Assembly: GCA_017438265.1 (NCBI GenBank)
Contig: JAFRVZ010000073.1
Coordinates: forward strand, 1-40,837
Direction of reading: 5' to 3'
Length of the DNA: 40,837 nucleotides
Origin: Bacteroidales bacterium
GTDB taxonomy: Bacteria; Bacteroidota; Bacteroidia; Bacteroidales; UBA932
Positions 25,670 to 33,868 of this stretch are shown piece by piece; within the stretch, counting starts at the first letter, position 1, and each line of letters opens with the position of its first letter. The notes beneath the pieces were generated by a model, which made no database searches, was not told the DNA's origin, and saw only the letters and a list, made by a program, of their open reading frames with translations. Both the position numbers and the translations under genes were made by a program.

Positions 25670-26173
25670 CTACTTTATGGTTTTTTCCAAAATGGAAATC
25701 ATTTCTTCCGGTCCGAGCCCGTCGGTCAGGACCCGTTTTTCGGCGACGGCGGCATAGAGCGGCCCGCGCTCCCGGAGAAGCGATTCGAAGCCGCGGGTCT
25801 TCAGCAGCGGTCTTCCCTCGCTCCCGGCGAGGTTCTTCCGCAGCGTCTCCGCGCTGGCATCCAGCCAGATGCAAAAGGTCTTGCTGCGGATCAGCTCCGC
25901 GCAGGCGGGCGTCGTCACCGTGCCGCCGCCGAGGGCCAGCACCAGCCGTCCCGGCGCATCCGCGTACTGCGCGAGCACCTCTTCCAGGCATTCCTGTTCG
26001 ATGCGCCGGAAGCCCGCCTCCCCCTCGGAGGCGAAGATGGCCGGGATGCTGCGTCCTTCGCGGTCGCAGATGTAGTTGTCGAGGTCGATGAAGGGCGCGC
26101 CGATCCTGCGGGCGAAGAGCGCCCCCCAGGTGCTCTTGCCGCACCCCATGAAACCCGTAAGCGAAATGACCAT
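25670..26173 (-). CDS. aroK: Shikimate kinase
   Basis: Phosphorylates shikimate at O3 on the way to chorismate. The P-loop is GFMGCGKST (7-15), shikimate contacts include DLDNYI, and ALGGGT is the conserved turn. LID region GRPLLKT provides the usual Arg. The 167 residues match the family. It begins 24 bases after parC and is the last gene of the exbB-led operon. An overlapping ORF at 25641-26144 in another frame is a shadow. Confidence 0.95.
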   Translation of the reverse strand: MVISLTGFMGCGKSTWGALFARRIGAPFIDLDNYICDREGRSIPAIFASEGEAGFRRIEQECLEEVLAQYADAPGRLVLALGGGTVTTPACAELIRSKTFCIWLDASAETLRKNLAGSEGRPLLKTRGFESLLRERGPLYAAVAEKRVLTDGLGPEEMISILEKTIK

Positions 26174-26197
26174 CTTATATAATATAGGTAGGACGGC

Positions 26198-28912
26198 TTA
26201 GAACAGCGTCAGTTCTTCCACTTCAGGGACATCCACTTCGGGGAGGTCCGCCCCGGCGAGGTCATCCGCCACGCCGACGTCAAGGATGTCCTCGACGGCG
26301 ACTTCCTCCGCTTCTCCCGCTTCGGCGGAATCATCTTCCGGCACTGGCAGCGGCTCGATGAAGGCGACCGCCTTCACGTCCTTGTCGGAGCACTTCTTGC
26401 CCTTGGCGGCGAGGCCCTTCTTGGCGATGAAGGCTTCGGCGTCGACGGCCTCGGGCTCGCGGTGGGCGAACTTGCCGCCGAAGGTGACGAGGAACTGCGG
26501 GCGTGCATCCTCGCTCAGGTCCACGAGGTAGGAGCCCTTCCCGTCGGAGATGAAGGAGAGGGGCGTGTTGTCGCTGAGGGTGAAGGAGAAGCGCTTGACG
26601 TAGAAGGCTTTGGCGGCGCCGTCATAGTAGAGGGCCGTGAAGGTCTTGCCGCTGTCGAACTTCTCGATGCGCAGCAGGTCGCCCTGGTAGCGGTTGGAGA
26701 CGTCGAAGGAGGTCGTGTAGAAGGTACCGTTCCGGAACACGGCGAGGATCTTGTCGTCCGTGTTGAACTGGCCGAGGTAGAGGCCGCGCTCCTCGTCGTT
26801 GAGTTTCTGGATGTCGGCGTCGTACCAGATGTCCTTGCCGGAGATGGTCGAGACGCCCTTGCTCTTCAGCAGGATGCGCTGGATCGGGTTCTTGGCGACG
26901 AGGTTGCCGCGGGAGGACTTGCCCTTGATCGCGAGCGTCGAGAAATCGTACTCGGCGGACATCTTCTTCAGCTTGGTCCGGGGGCGGAAATAGACGCGCA
27001 CGGACTCGGCTTCGCCGTTGTGGTTCGCGCTGAACCAGAGGAGGGTCGAGCCGGGCTTGCCCTGGGTGATGTCGTATTCCTTGTCGCGGGTCACGGAGGT
27101 GATGGCGAAACGCTTCGCGTAGGAAAGGGCGGTGTTGCCGTCGCGGTAGATGACGTTGTAGATCGTGCGGGTGTCGCCGCGGTTGAAGACGCCGACGTAG
27201 ATCAGGTTCTTGCCGAAGAAGGCCTTGTCGGAGACTTTCGTGATGCGGTACTTGCCGTCCTTGTTCACGGTGATGATCTCCGAAAGGTCGGAGCAGTCGC
27301 AGATGAATTCGACCTTCTCGTCGCGCTTCAGGCCGATACCGACGAAGCCCTCCTCCATGTTGGCGTAAAGCTTGGCGTTGTTGTTCACGACCTTCGTGAC
27401 GGCGATCGTCTCGAAGCCGGTCAGTTCGGTCTGGCGCGGGAAGTCCTTCCCGTATTTCTTCTTCAGGGACTTGAACCAGTCGACCGTGTAGCGGGTCAGG
27501 TGCTCCAGCTGGTCGCGGACCAGTTTCATGGCATCCTCGATCGCAAGGATCTTCTCGTCGATGGCCTTCGCGTCGAACTTGGAGATCTTGCGGACCGGTT
27601 TCTCGACGAGGCGGAGGATGTCGTCGCGGGTGATTTCCCGGCGGAAGAGGTCCTGGTAGGTCTTCATCTGGGTGAAGATGTCCTCGATCTGGTCTTCCCA
27701 GGTCCGCTGGTCCTGCTCGAGGATCTTGTAGACGCGGTTCTCGAAGAAGATGCGCTCCAGGGAGTTGTAGTGCCACTCGCTCTCGAGCTCGTCGAGGCGG
27801 AGCTGCAGCTGCTGCCCGAGGATGTCGCGGGTATGCCAGGTGTCGTATTCGAGGATCTCGTGGACGTCGAGGAACTGCGGCTTGTTGTCCTTGATGACGC
27901 AGGCGTTCGGGGCGATGTTGCACTCGCAGTCCGTGAAGGCGTAGAGCGCGTCGATCGTCTTGTCGGGGGAGACGTCGTTGGGGAGGTGGATGACGATTTC
28001 GACCCGGGAGGTCGTCATGTCGTCGATCTTCTTGATCTTGATCTTGCCCTTGTCCTTCGCCTTCATGATCGAGTCGATCAGGGCGTGGGTCGTCTTGCCG
28101 TAGGGGATTTCCGTGATGGAGATCGTGTTCTTGTCGATCTTCTCGATCCGGGCGCGGACCTTGACGGAGCCGCCCCGGCGGCCCTTCATGTACTTCGAGC
28201 AGTCGGCGAGGCCGCCGGTCGGGAAATCCGGATAGAGTTCGTAGGGCCGGTTTTCGAGGATGGCGACGGAGGCGTCGATCAGTTCGTTGAAGTTGTGGGG
28301 GAGGATCTTGGAGGCCATGCCGACGGCGATGCCTTCGGTCCCCTGCGCGAGCAGGAGGGGGAAGCGGACCGGGAGCTCGGTCGGCTCCTGGTTGCGGCCG
28401 TCGTAGGAGGTCATCCAGGGGGTCACCTTCGGGTCGAAGATGACTTCCTTGGCGAATTTCGAGAGGCGGGCTTCGATGTAACGCGGGGCGGCGTTGCTGT
28501 CGCCGGTGAGGATGTTTCCCCAGTTACCCTGGCAGTCGATGGCGAAGCCTTTCTGGCCGAGCTGGACGAGGGCGCCGAGGATCGACGCGTCGCCGTGGGG
28601 ATGGTACTGCATCGCCTGGCCGACGATGTTCGCGACCTTCGTGTAGTTGCCGTCGTCCATCCGGTACATCGCGTGGAGTACACGCCGCTGCACCGGCTTC
28701 AGGCCGTCCACGATGTGGGGAACGGCCCGCTGCAGGATCACGTAGGAGGAATAGTCCAGGAACCAGTCCTTGAACATGCCGGAAAGCTTGAAGTGGCGGC
28801 TGTCGCTGCCGAGCAGCCGGTCGAACCTTCCGCTGGATTCCCCTTCCTGTACGATTTCGTCCTCAGCCTCGATCGCCTCGACGTTTTCTTCGATGATCTC
28901 TTCCTCTTCCAT
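26198..28912 (-). CDS. parC: DNA topoisomerase IV subunit A
   Basis: A 904-residue type IIA topoisomerase A subunit. The winged-helix region PHIVDGLKPVQRRVLHAM and YHPHGDASI lead to the catalytic tyrosine in APRYIEARLS (Tyr145). The tower and coiled-coil follow, then a beta-propeller C-terminal domain. The N-terminus (MEEEEIIEENVEAIEAEDE) and the last 50 residues are strongly acidic. The shorter, divergent C-terminal repeats and the Bacteroidota layout favour ParC over GyrA; no parE is adjacent to prove it. It begins 8 bases after era. Confidence 0.9.
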   Translation of the reverse strand: MEEEEIIEENVEAIEAEDEIVQEGESSGRFDRLLGSDSRHFKLSGMFKDWFLDYSSYVILQRAVPHIVDGLKPVQRRVLHAMYRMDDGNYTKVANIVGQAMQYHPHGDASILGALVQLGQKGFAIDCQGNWGNILTGDSNAAPRYIEARLSKFAKEVIFDPKVTPWMTSYDGRNQEPTELPVRFPLLLAQGTEGIAVGMASKILPHNFNELIDASVAILENRPYELYPDFPTGGLADCSKYMKGRRGGSVKVRARIEKIDKNTISITEIPYGKTTHALIDSIMKAKDKGKIKIKKIDDMTTSRVEIVIHLPNDVSPDKTIDALYAFTDCECNIAPNACVIKDNKPQFLDVHEILEYDTWHTRDILGQQLQLRLDELESEWHYNSLERIFFENRVYKILEQDQRTWEDQIEDIFTQMKTYQDLFRREITRDDILRLVEKPVRKISKFDAKAIDEKILAIEDAMKLVRDQLEHLTRYTVDWFKSLKKKYGKDFPRQTELTGFETIAVTKVVNNNAKLYANMEEGFVGIGLKRDEKVEFICDCSDLSEIITVNKDGKYRITKVSDKAFFGKNLIYVGVFNRGDTRTIYNVIYRDGNTALSYAKRFAITSVTRDKEYDITQGKPGSTLLWFSANHNGEAESVRVYFRPRTKLKKMSAEYDFSTLAIKGKSSRGNLVAKNPIQRILLKSKGVSTISGKDIWYDADIQKLNDEERGLYLGQFNTDDKILAVFRNGTFYTTSFDVSNRYQGDLLRIEKFDSGKTFTALYYDGAAKAFYVKRFSFTLSDNTPLSFISDGKGSYLVDLSEDARPQFLVTFGGKFAHREPEAVDAEAFIAKKGLAAKGKKCSDKDVKAVAFIEPLPVPEDDSAEAGEAEEVAVEDILDVGVADDLAGADLPEVDVPEVEELTLF

Positions 28913-28920
28913 GCGCTTAC

Positions 28921-29802
28921 TTAATCTTCATATCCGAATTTCCGCAGTTCGCGGCGGGACTCCCGCCAGTCCGGGTCCACCTTCACGAAGAGCGACAGGT
29001 AGACCTTCTTCTGGAAGAAGTCCTCCATCTCCAGGCGGGCGCGGGTGCCGAGCCGCTTCAGCGCGGTGCCGCCCTTGCCGATCAGGATCCCTTTCTGGGA
29101 ATCCCGCATCACGTAGATGACGGCGGAGATTTCATACAGCTCCGCCCCTTCCTTGAAGGCTTCCACCACGACTTCGCAGCTGTAGGGAATCTCCTGGGTA
29201 TAGTTTTCAAGGATCTTTTCGCGGATGATCTCGGAGGCGAAGAACCGCAGGCTGCGGTCCGTGAAGGCGTCCTTGTCGTACCACGGCGGGCAGACGGGGA
29301 GCCGCTCGAGGATGGCCGCGAAGATGCTGTCGAGGTTGAAGCGCTCCTGTGCGGAGGCGGGGATGACGAGGGCGTCCGGAAGCTCCTGCTTCCAGTAGTC
29401 CATCAGGGCGACGACCTTGTCCTGGGTGCTGATGTCGATCTTGTTGACGATCAGGATGACGGGACAGGTCAGCCGGCGGAGCTTCTCGACGTACTCCCCG
29501 TTCTTGTCCGGCTTCTCGACCGTGTCGGTCACGTAGAGCACGATGTCGGCGTCTCCGATCGCCCCGTCCACGAAGTTCATCATGTTCTGCTGGAGCCGGT
29601 AGTTCGGCTTCAGGATGCCGGGGGTGTCGGAATAGACGATCTGGAAGTCCTCGCCGTTCACGATGCCCATGATGCGGTGGCGCGTGGTCTGGGCCTTGGA
29701 CGTGACGATCGACAGTTTCTCACCGACCAGCGCGTTCATGAGCGTGGACTTCCCGACATTGGGGTTGCCGATGATGTTGACGAATCCGGACCGGTGTGCC
29801 AT
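28921..29802 (-). CDS. era: GTPase Era
   Basis: Ribosome-assembly GTPase that binds 16S rRNA near its 3' end. GTPase motifs are GNPNVGKST (12-20), DTPG, NKID and PASAQ; the C-terminal KH domain has IGKGGTALKRLG. 293 residues is normal. The ATG at 29802 (MAHRSGFVNIIGNPN) overlaps the rluB stop by one base (TGATG), which supports it over the longer start at 29859 inside rluB. Confidence 0.95.
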   Translation of the reverse strand: MAHRSGFVNIIGNPNVGKSTLMNALVGEKLSIVTSKAQTTRHRIMGIVNGEDFQIVYSDTPGILKPNYRLQQNMMNFVDGAIGDADIVLYVTDTVEKPDKNGEYVEKLRRLTCPVILIVNKIDISTQDKVVALMDYWKQELPDALVIPASAQERFNLDSIFAAILERLPVCPPWYDKDAFTDRSLRFFASEIIREKILENYTQEIPYSCEVVVEAFKEGAELYEISAVIYVMRDSQKGILIGKGGTALKRLGTRARLEMEDFFQKKVYLSLFVKVDPDWRESRRELRKFGYED

Positions 29803-31082
29803 CACATGTATGCTCCCATCTTGAGGATATTGGCCTCTCCCTCGGTCAGATACCGCCACTCGCCCTTCTTCAGGCCGCTCTTCGTCAGGCCCGCGAAATA
29901 GACGCGGTCCAGGGCGCGGACGCTGTAGCCGAAGGATTCGAAGATGCGGCGGACGATCCGGTTCTTGCCGGAATGGATCTCGATGCCGAGTTTGCGGTGG
30001 TCGTGCTCGTCGATGAATTCGAGTTCGTCGGCCGCGATCGGTCCGTCGGCGAGTTCGATGCCGCCGAGAATCTGCTCGCGATCCTCGTCCTTCAGCGGGC
30101 GGTCGAGGATGACCTGGTAGATCTTCTTCTTGTCATAGGACGGGTGGGTCAGCTTCTCGGCGATCTCCCCGTCGTTCGTGAACATCAGCACGCCGGTCGT
30201 GGCCTTGTCGAGGCGGCCCACCGGGAAGACGCGGGCGGAACAGCCGGTCAGCAGGTCCATCACGGTCTTGTCGGCGTGGGGGTCGGAGGCCGTCGTGACG
30301 TAGCCTTTCGGCTTGTTCATCACGATGTAGACCTTCGCCTCGCCCTTCAGGCGTTCGCCGTTGAAGCGGATCTCGTCCTTGAGGACGTTGACCTTCGTGC
30401 CGAGCTCGGTCACGACTTCGCCGTTGACGGTCACGACGCCGGCCTGGATCAGGGTGTCGGCTTCGCGGCGGGAGCAGACGCCGGAGTTCGCGATGAACTT
30501 GTTGAGGCGGATCTCCTCCTTGATGGGCGTTGCGGCGCTGTCGTAGTCGGAGAAGCGGGAGGTGTCCGGCTGCTCCTTGCGGGCGAGCATCCGGTTGATG
30601 CTCTCCTCGTCGGCTTCGTTGAAGCGGGCTTCGTATTTCTTGTTGTACTGCTTGCTGCCGTAAGGCTTCTTGTAGGGTTTGTTCCCGTAGGGACGGGCGC
30701 TGCGCTGCTGGTAGCCGCCGCGGTTCTCGCCGTAGGGCTTGCGGTCGCCGTAGCTCTTGTGCTCGCCGTAGGGTTTGTGTTCGCCATAGGGCTTGCGGTC
30801 GCCGTAGGCCTTGTGTTCGCCGTAGGGCTTGCGGTCGCCGAAGCTCCTGCGCTCGCCGTCGTACGGCTTGTGCTCGCCGTAGGGTTTGTGTTCGCCGTAG
30901 GGCTTGCGGTCGCCGTAAGGCTTGTGTTCTCCATAGCTTCTGTGTTCGCCGTAGGAGTTCCTGCGCTCTCCGCTGTAGCTCCTGTGCTCACCGGATTCCG
31001 TCCGCCCGGCGTTCTTCCGGGGGCGGAGGACCCTTCCCTGCGAAGAGAACTTCTTCTCTCCGTCGTTGTTGTAGTTGTCCAT
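29802..31082 (-). CDS. rluB: RsuA/RluB-family pseudouridine synthase with a repeat-rich N-terminus
   Basis: The C-terminal 240 residues form an rRNA pseudouridine synthase: S4 RNA-binding domain (about 189-235, LNKFIANSGVCSRREAD), then catalytic GRLDKATTG with Asp292, and KNRIVRRIFESFGY. The family member that modifies 23S is most likely but RsuA/RluE/RluF cannot be excluded, so the symbol is provisional. Residues 31-121 are tandem PYGEHK/PYGDRK hexapeptides, highly basic and low complexity, possibly RNA-binding. The gene starts directly after tonB (TAAATG) and runs into era. Confidence 0.88.
   Translation of the reverse strand: MDNYNNDGEKKFSSQGRVLRPRKNAGRTESGEHRSYSGERRNSYGEHRSYGEHKPYGDRKPYGEHKPYGEHKPYDGERRSFGDRKPYGEHKAYGDRKPYGEHKPYGEHKSYGDRKPYGENRGGYQQRSARPYGNKPYKKPYGSKQYNKKYEARFNEADEESINRMLARKEQPDTSRFSDYDSAATPIKEEIRLNKFIANSGVCSRREADTLIQAGVVTVNGEVVTELGTKVNVLKDEIRFNGERLKGEAKVYIVMNKPKGYVTTASDPHADKTVMDLLTGCSARVFPVGRLDKATTGVLMFTNDGEIAEKLTHPSYDKKKIYQVILDRPLKDEDREQILGGIELADGPIAADELEFIDEHDHRKLGIEIHSGKNRIVRRIFESFGYSVRALDRVYFAGLTKSGLKKGEWRYLTEGEANILKMGAYM
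30720..30992 (-). repeat. Tandem 18-bp coding repeats in rluB
   Basis: Degenerate 18-base units encoding PYGEHK or PYGDRK, with variants such as SYGEHR and SFGDRK, arranged head to tail for about 270 bases. The reading frame is preserved throughout. Such arrays expand or shrink by replication slippage. Confidence 0.85.
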
Positions 31083-31865
31083 TTACTTTAATTTGAATAT
31101 GTAGGTTATCGTTCCCTCCTGCAGTGCCGGAGCGTCACCGCTCTGGTTGAAGTGGGATTCAAGGGCGGCCTTCCGGGCGGCGGCCCAGAGGGTTGCGTCA
31201 GTGACTGTCGTTCCGTCGGCGCCCGGAAGCGCGCGCTGGACGTTGCCGTAAGGATCTACCCAGATCTGGACGACGACGATGCCGCTCAGCTGGACGTTGT
31301 AGGCCGGACGGGGGAGGCTGCCCTTGACCGTGCGGCCTTTGAGGTGGGCGTTCGGGGTCCCGTCGGTCCTGCCGGTGTCGGTGTTGCCGGTCGGCTGGCC
31401 GGCCTTGAAGCCTTCGCCGGCCTCGGCCGCGGAGTGGGGCGCGGTCGTCGAAGTGTCTTTCTTCGCCATGCCGGGGAATGCGGCGCGCGGATCCAGCTTC
31501 GGTTCCTCGGGCGTCGGGGGAACCTCGACGTCGCCGTGGGGGTCAGGGGCGGTCGCCGGGGTCGTGTTGGCGGTCCGGGATACGACCGGGGACTCGCTGC
31601 GCTGGACAATCTCCAGCGGACGGGTCAGGTCGACTTCCTCGGAGCGGGGCTCCGTCCCGGTATAGTCCGGCCGGTTCTCGACAAGCTCTTCCTCCTCGGT
31701 AAAGTCCATGAGGAAGGTCGTCTCGGGCGGCGGCGGGTCCAGGTACTTCAGGCCGCTTGTCGCGACGAGCACGAGGCCGACCGCGTGCAGGGCGGCCGTA
31801 AGGAAAACCCCCGTCCGCCTTGCGGCCTTCTCCTGCCGCTGCTGTTCGCGCAAGTACTCTTTCAT
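31083..31865 (-). CDS. tonB: TonB energy transducer
   Basis: A 260-residue protein with a short cytoplasmic start, one N-terminal membrane anchor (about 19-38), a Pro/Glu/Thr-rich periplasmic stretch, and a TonB C-terminal domain (about 185-260: PRPAYNVQLSGIVVVQIWVDPYGNVQRA, ending TITYIFKLK). It links ExbB-ExbD energy to outer-membrane receptors such as the SusC at 22531. It begins 4 bases after exbD. Confidence 0.88.
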   Translation of the reverse strand: MKEYLREQQRQEKAARRTGVFLTAALHAVGLVLVATSGLKYLDPPPPETTFLMDFTEEEELVENRPDYTGTEPRSEEVDLTRPLEIVQRSESPVVSRTANTTPATAPDPHGDVEVPPTPEEPKLDPRAAFPGMAKKDTSTTAPHSAAEAGEGFKAGQPTGNTDTGRTDGTPNAHLKGRTVKGSLPRPAYNVQLSGIVVVQIWVDPYGNVQRALPGADGTTVTDATLWAAARKAALESHFNQSGDAPALQEGTITYIFKLK

Positions 31866-31869
31866 TCCG

Positions 31870-32280
31870 TCATTCGGCCTGGGTCGCCAGGATTACTTTG
31901 TAGTGGTTGCGTTTCGCGATGTTCATCATGGCGACGACCTCCCGGACCGGGACGGTCTCGTCGGAATAGATCGAGAAGGTCGGGTCCTCCTCCAGCTGGA
32001 GGAGCTCCACGAGGTCGTTTTCGACCTGCTCGTAGCTCTCCGGCGTCTCGCTGCCGTTGATGTGGTAGGTATAGACGTCGTCTCCCCAGTCCTTGATGCT
32101 CACGCTGACGGTCGCCTTCGCGCTGACCTGGCCCGTGCTCTTCGGGAGCAGGAGCTTCAGCGCGTTGGGGTTGACCAGCGTGGAGGTCACGAGGAAGAAG
32201 ATCAGCAGCAGGAAGACGATGTCCGTCATCGAGGACATCGAGATGTCAGCCTTCGCGTGGGTGTTTCTCTTGATCGCCAT
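31870..32280 (-). CDS. exbD: ExbD/TolR biopolymer transport protein
   Basis: A 136-residue protein with one N-terminal transmembrane helix containing the conserved proton-path Asp in MTDIVFLLLIFFLVTS, then a periplasmic domain. With ExbB it forms the proton-driven motor for TonB. TolR is an alternative, but the tonB gene 4 bases downstream supports ExbD. It starts 3 bases after exbB. Confidence 0.92.
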   Translation of the reverse strand: MAIKRNTHAKADISMSSMTDIVFLLLIFFLVTSTLVNPNALKLLLPKSTGQVSAKATVSVSIKDWGDDVYTYHINGSETPESYEQVENDLVELLQLEEDPTFSIYSDETVPVREVVAMMNIAKRNHYKVILATQAE

Positions 32281-32283
32281 AGT

Positions 32284-32979
32284 TTATTCTTCGCTCGCTG
32301 CCATGTTGCCGGGCTCGTGCAGCAGGTCCATGAAATCGATGGTCGTGCGCTCCAGCTGGAAGACCAGGTCGGAGATCCGCGAGGTCAGGAAGTTGTAGCC
32401 GAAGTAGGCGATGATACCGACGATCAGGCCGCCGACGGTCGTGATCATGGCGGTATAGATACCGTTCGACAGGAGGGTGATGTCGATGTTGTTGCCGGCC
32501 TTGGACATGCTGAAGAAGGCCTGGACCATACCGATCACGGTCCCGAGGAAACCGATCATCGGGGCGCCGCCGGCGATCGTCGCGAGCATCGGAAGGCCTT
32601 TCTCGAGGCGGGCGACTTCGACGTTGCCGGTGTTCTCGACGGCGGTCTGGATGTCATCCAGGGGGCGGCCGATGCGCTCCACGCCCTTCTGGACGAGGCG
32701 GGCGACCGGGGAGTCGATGCGTTCGCAGAGGGTGACCGCGGACTTGACCTTGCCTTCGTGGATATAGTCGCGGATGTCCTTCATGAAGTTCTTGTCGACC
32801 TTGGTCGCCTTGCGGATCATCCACCACTTCTTACCGAAGATATAGATGGCGCAGAAAGACAGGAGGAGGAGCACGATCATCAGCCAGCCGCCCTTGACGG
32901 CCATGCTGATCAGGGATTCGCTCATTTCCTGCGACTGCGGAACAGCTTCAATCCCGGTTTGGAGTAAGTTGAAAAGCAT
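32284..32979 (-). CDS. exbB: ExbB/TolQ/MotA-type proton channel
   Basis: A 231-residue inner-membrane protein with three helices: about 28-48, 127-150 and 172-195. The MotA/TolQ/ExbB signature is APMIGFLGTVIGMVQAF and AMITTVGGLIVGIIAYFGY. It is first gene of the exbB-exbD-tonB-rluB-era-parC-aroK operon, whose members are separated by at most 24 bases. Its own promoter lies upstream. Confidence 0.93.
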   Translation of the reverse strand: MLFNLLQTGIEAVPQSQEMSESLISMAVKGGWLMIVLLLLSFCAIYIFGKKWWMIRKATKVDKNFMKDIRDYIHEGKVKSAVTLCERIDSPVARLVQKGVERIGRPLDDIQTAVENTGNVEVARLEKGLPMLATIAGGAPMIGFLGTVIGMVQAFFSMSKAGNNIDITLLSNGIYTAMITTVGGLIVGIIAYFGYNFLTSRISDLVFQLERTTIDFMDLLHEPGNMAASEE

Positions 32980-33014
32980 ATCGGGTACCTTTAATAAGAA
33001 TCGGTTTAATCAAA

Positions 33015-33022
33015 CAAAGATA
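33015..33022 (-). promoter_or_regulatory. -7 box for the exbB operon
   Basis: On the minus strand TATCTTTG matches the Bacteroidota -7 consensus exactly; no good -33 box stands at the usual distance. The start would be near 33011, a 32-base leader to the exbB ATG. It follows directly on the truA stop. Confidence 0.5.
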
Positions 33023-33033
33023 ACAAAAATTCA

Positions 33034-33789
33034 TCAATAATCGAGCCGCGACAGGAAAAGCGCATGGCCCGGCACGGATTCTCCCGCCTGCGAGCGCGTT
33101 CCGCCGCCGACGAGGCGTGCGAATTCTTCCGGCGTGCGGCGCCCGCGCCCGACTTCCAGCAGGGTCCCGACGATGGCGCGGACCATGTTGCGGAGGAAGC
33201 GGTCGGCGCAGACGGTGAAGCGCCAGTAGCAGCCGGCGGGGTGGGCGGCGATGACGGGGGCGTAGGGCTCCCAGAGGGCCTTGGTGACGGTGCAGATGGA
33301 GGTTTTGTTGTCGCCGCCGGTCTTCTCGAAGCAGGAGAAGTCGTGGGTCCCGAGCAGGGCCGCGGCGGCCGTGTTCATCGCCTCGAAATCCAGCGGGAAG
33401 GTGCAGCGGTAGGAGAATTTCTCAACGAAGGGGTCCTTCTTCCGGTTGAGGAAGTAGGTGTATTCCCGCTCGCGGGCCTGGAAGCGGGCGTGGAAGTCCG
33501 GCGCCGCGGGGCGGATTTCCGTGACCACGACGGAGGACGGGAGCAGCGCGTTGAGGCGGTACGCCAGCTGGGCCGGGTCCGGCAGGGCGGGTTCGACGTC
33601 GAAATGGGCGACGTAGCCGGCGGCGTTCACGCTGGTGTCGGTGCGGCCGGCGCCGGTCACGGACACCGGCGTGCGGAGGAGCGTCGAGAGCGCTTCTTCC
33701 AGCACCTGCTGCACGGAACGCTCCCGCGGCTGGTACTGCCAGCCGCAGTAATCCGAACCGTCATACGAAAGGACAATCTGATATCGCAT
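33034..33789 (-). CDS. truA: tRNA pseudouridine(38-40) synthase TruA
   Basis: Isomerises uridines 38-40 in the anticodon arm. MRYQIVLSYDGSDYCGWQYQ is the standard N-terminus and GAGRTDTSVNA carries the catalytic Asp51; the C-terminal half contains FLRNMVRAIVGTLLEVGRG. 251 residues is normal. The ATG at 33789 is preferred to one nine codons upstream (33816), because the promoter's -7 box overlaps the longer region. It is transcribed apart from exbB. Confidence 0.95.
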   Translation of the reverse strand: MRYQIVLSYDGSDYCGWQYQPRERSVQQVLEEALSTLLRTPVSVTGAGRTDTSVNAAGYVAHFDVEPALPDPAQLAYRLNALLPSSVVVTEIRPAAPDFHARFQAREREYTYFLNRKKDPFVEKFSYRCTFPLDFEAMNTAAAALLGTHDFSCFEKTGGDNKTSICTVTKALWEPYAPVIAAHPAGCYWRFTVCADRFLRNMVRAIVGTLLEVGRGRRTPEEFARLVGGGTRSQAGESVPGHALFLSRLDY

Positions 33790-33792
33790 ACT

Positions 33793-33824
33793 TTTGCAAA
33801 AATACCAAAAAGGCATTTATTTTG
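33793..33824 (+). promoter_or_regulatory. Possible moxR promoter
   Basis: TTTG (33793-33796), 21 bases, then TATTTTG (33818-33824). The -7 box is one base shorter than the consensus. A small AGCCG-TTTT-CGGCT hairpin follows at 33826-33839 in the leader. It overlaps the divergent truA promoter, so the two may compete. Confidence 0.4.
33797..33804 (-). promoter_or_regulatory. -7 box of truA, nearly leaderless
   Basis: On the minus strand TATTTTTG matches TAnnTTTG. The start near 33793 leaves about 4 bases before the truA ATG at 33789. No clear -33 box is visible. Confidence 0.5.
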
Positions 33825-33868
33825 CAGCCGTTTTCGGCTCGGAAAATAACAAAACCCAGAATATCCCA

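Noticed and set aside
25641..26144. A minus-strand ORF overlapping aroK in another frame
   Set aside because: aroK at 25670-26173 has full shikimate kinase motifs; the other frame is Arg/Gly-rich without a domain.
30720..30992. Regular repeats considered as a CRISPR array
   Set aside because: Units are contiguous, in frame and coding, with no spacers and no cas genes. The same holds for 39141-39266.
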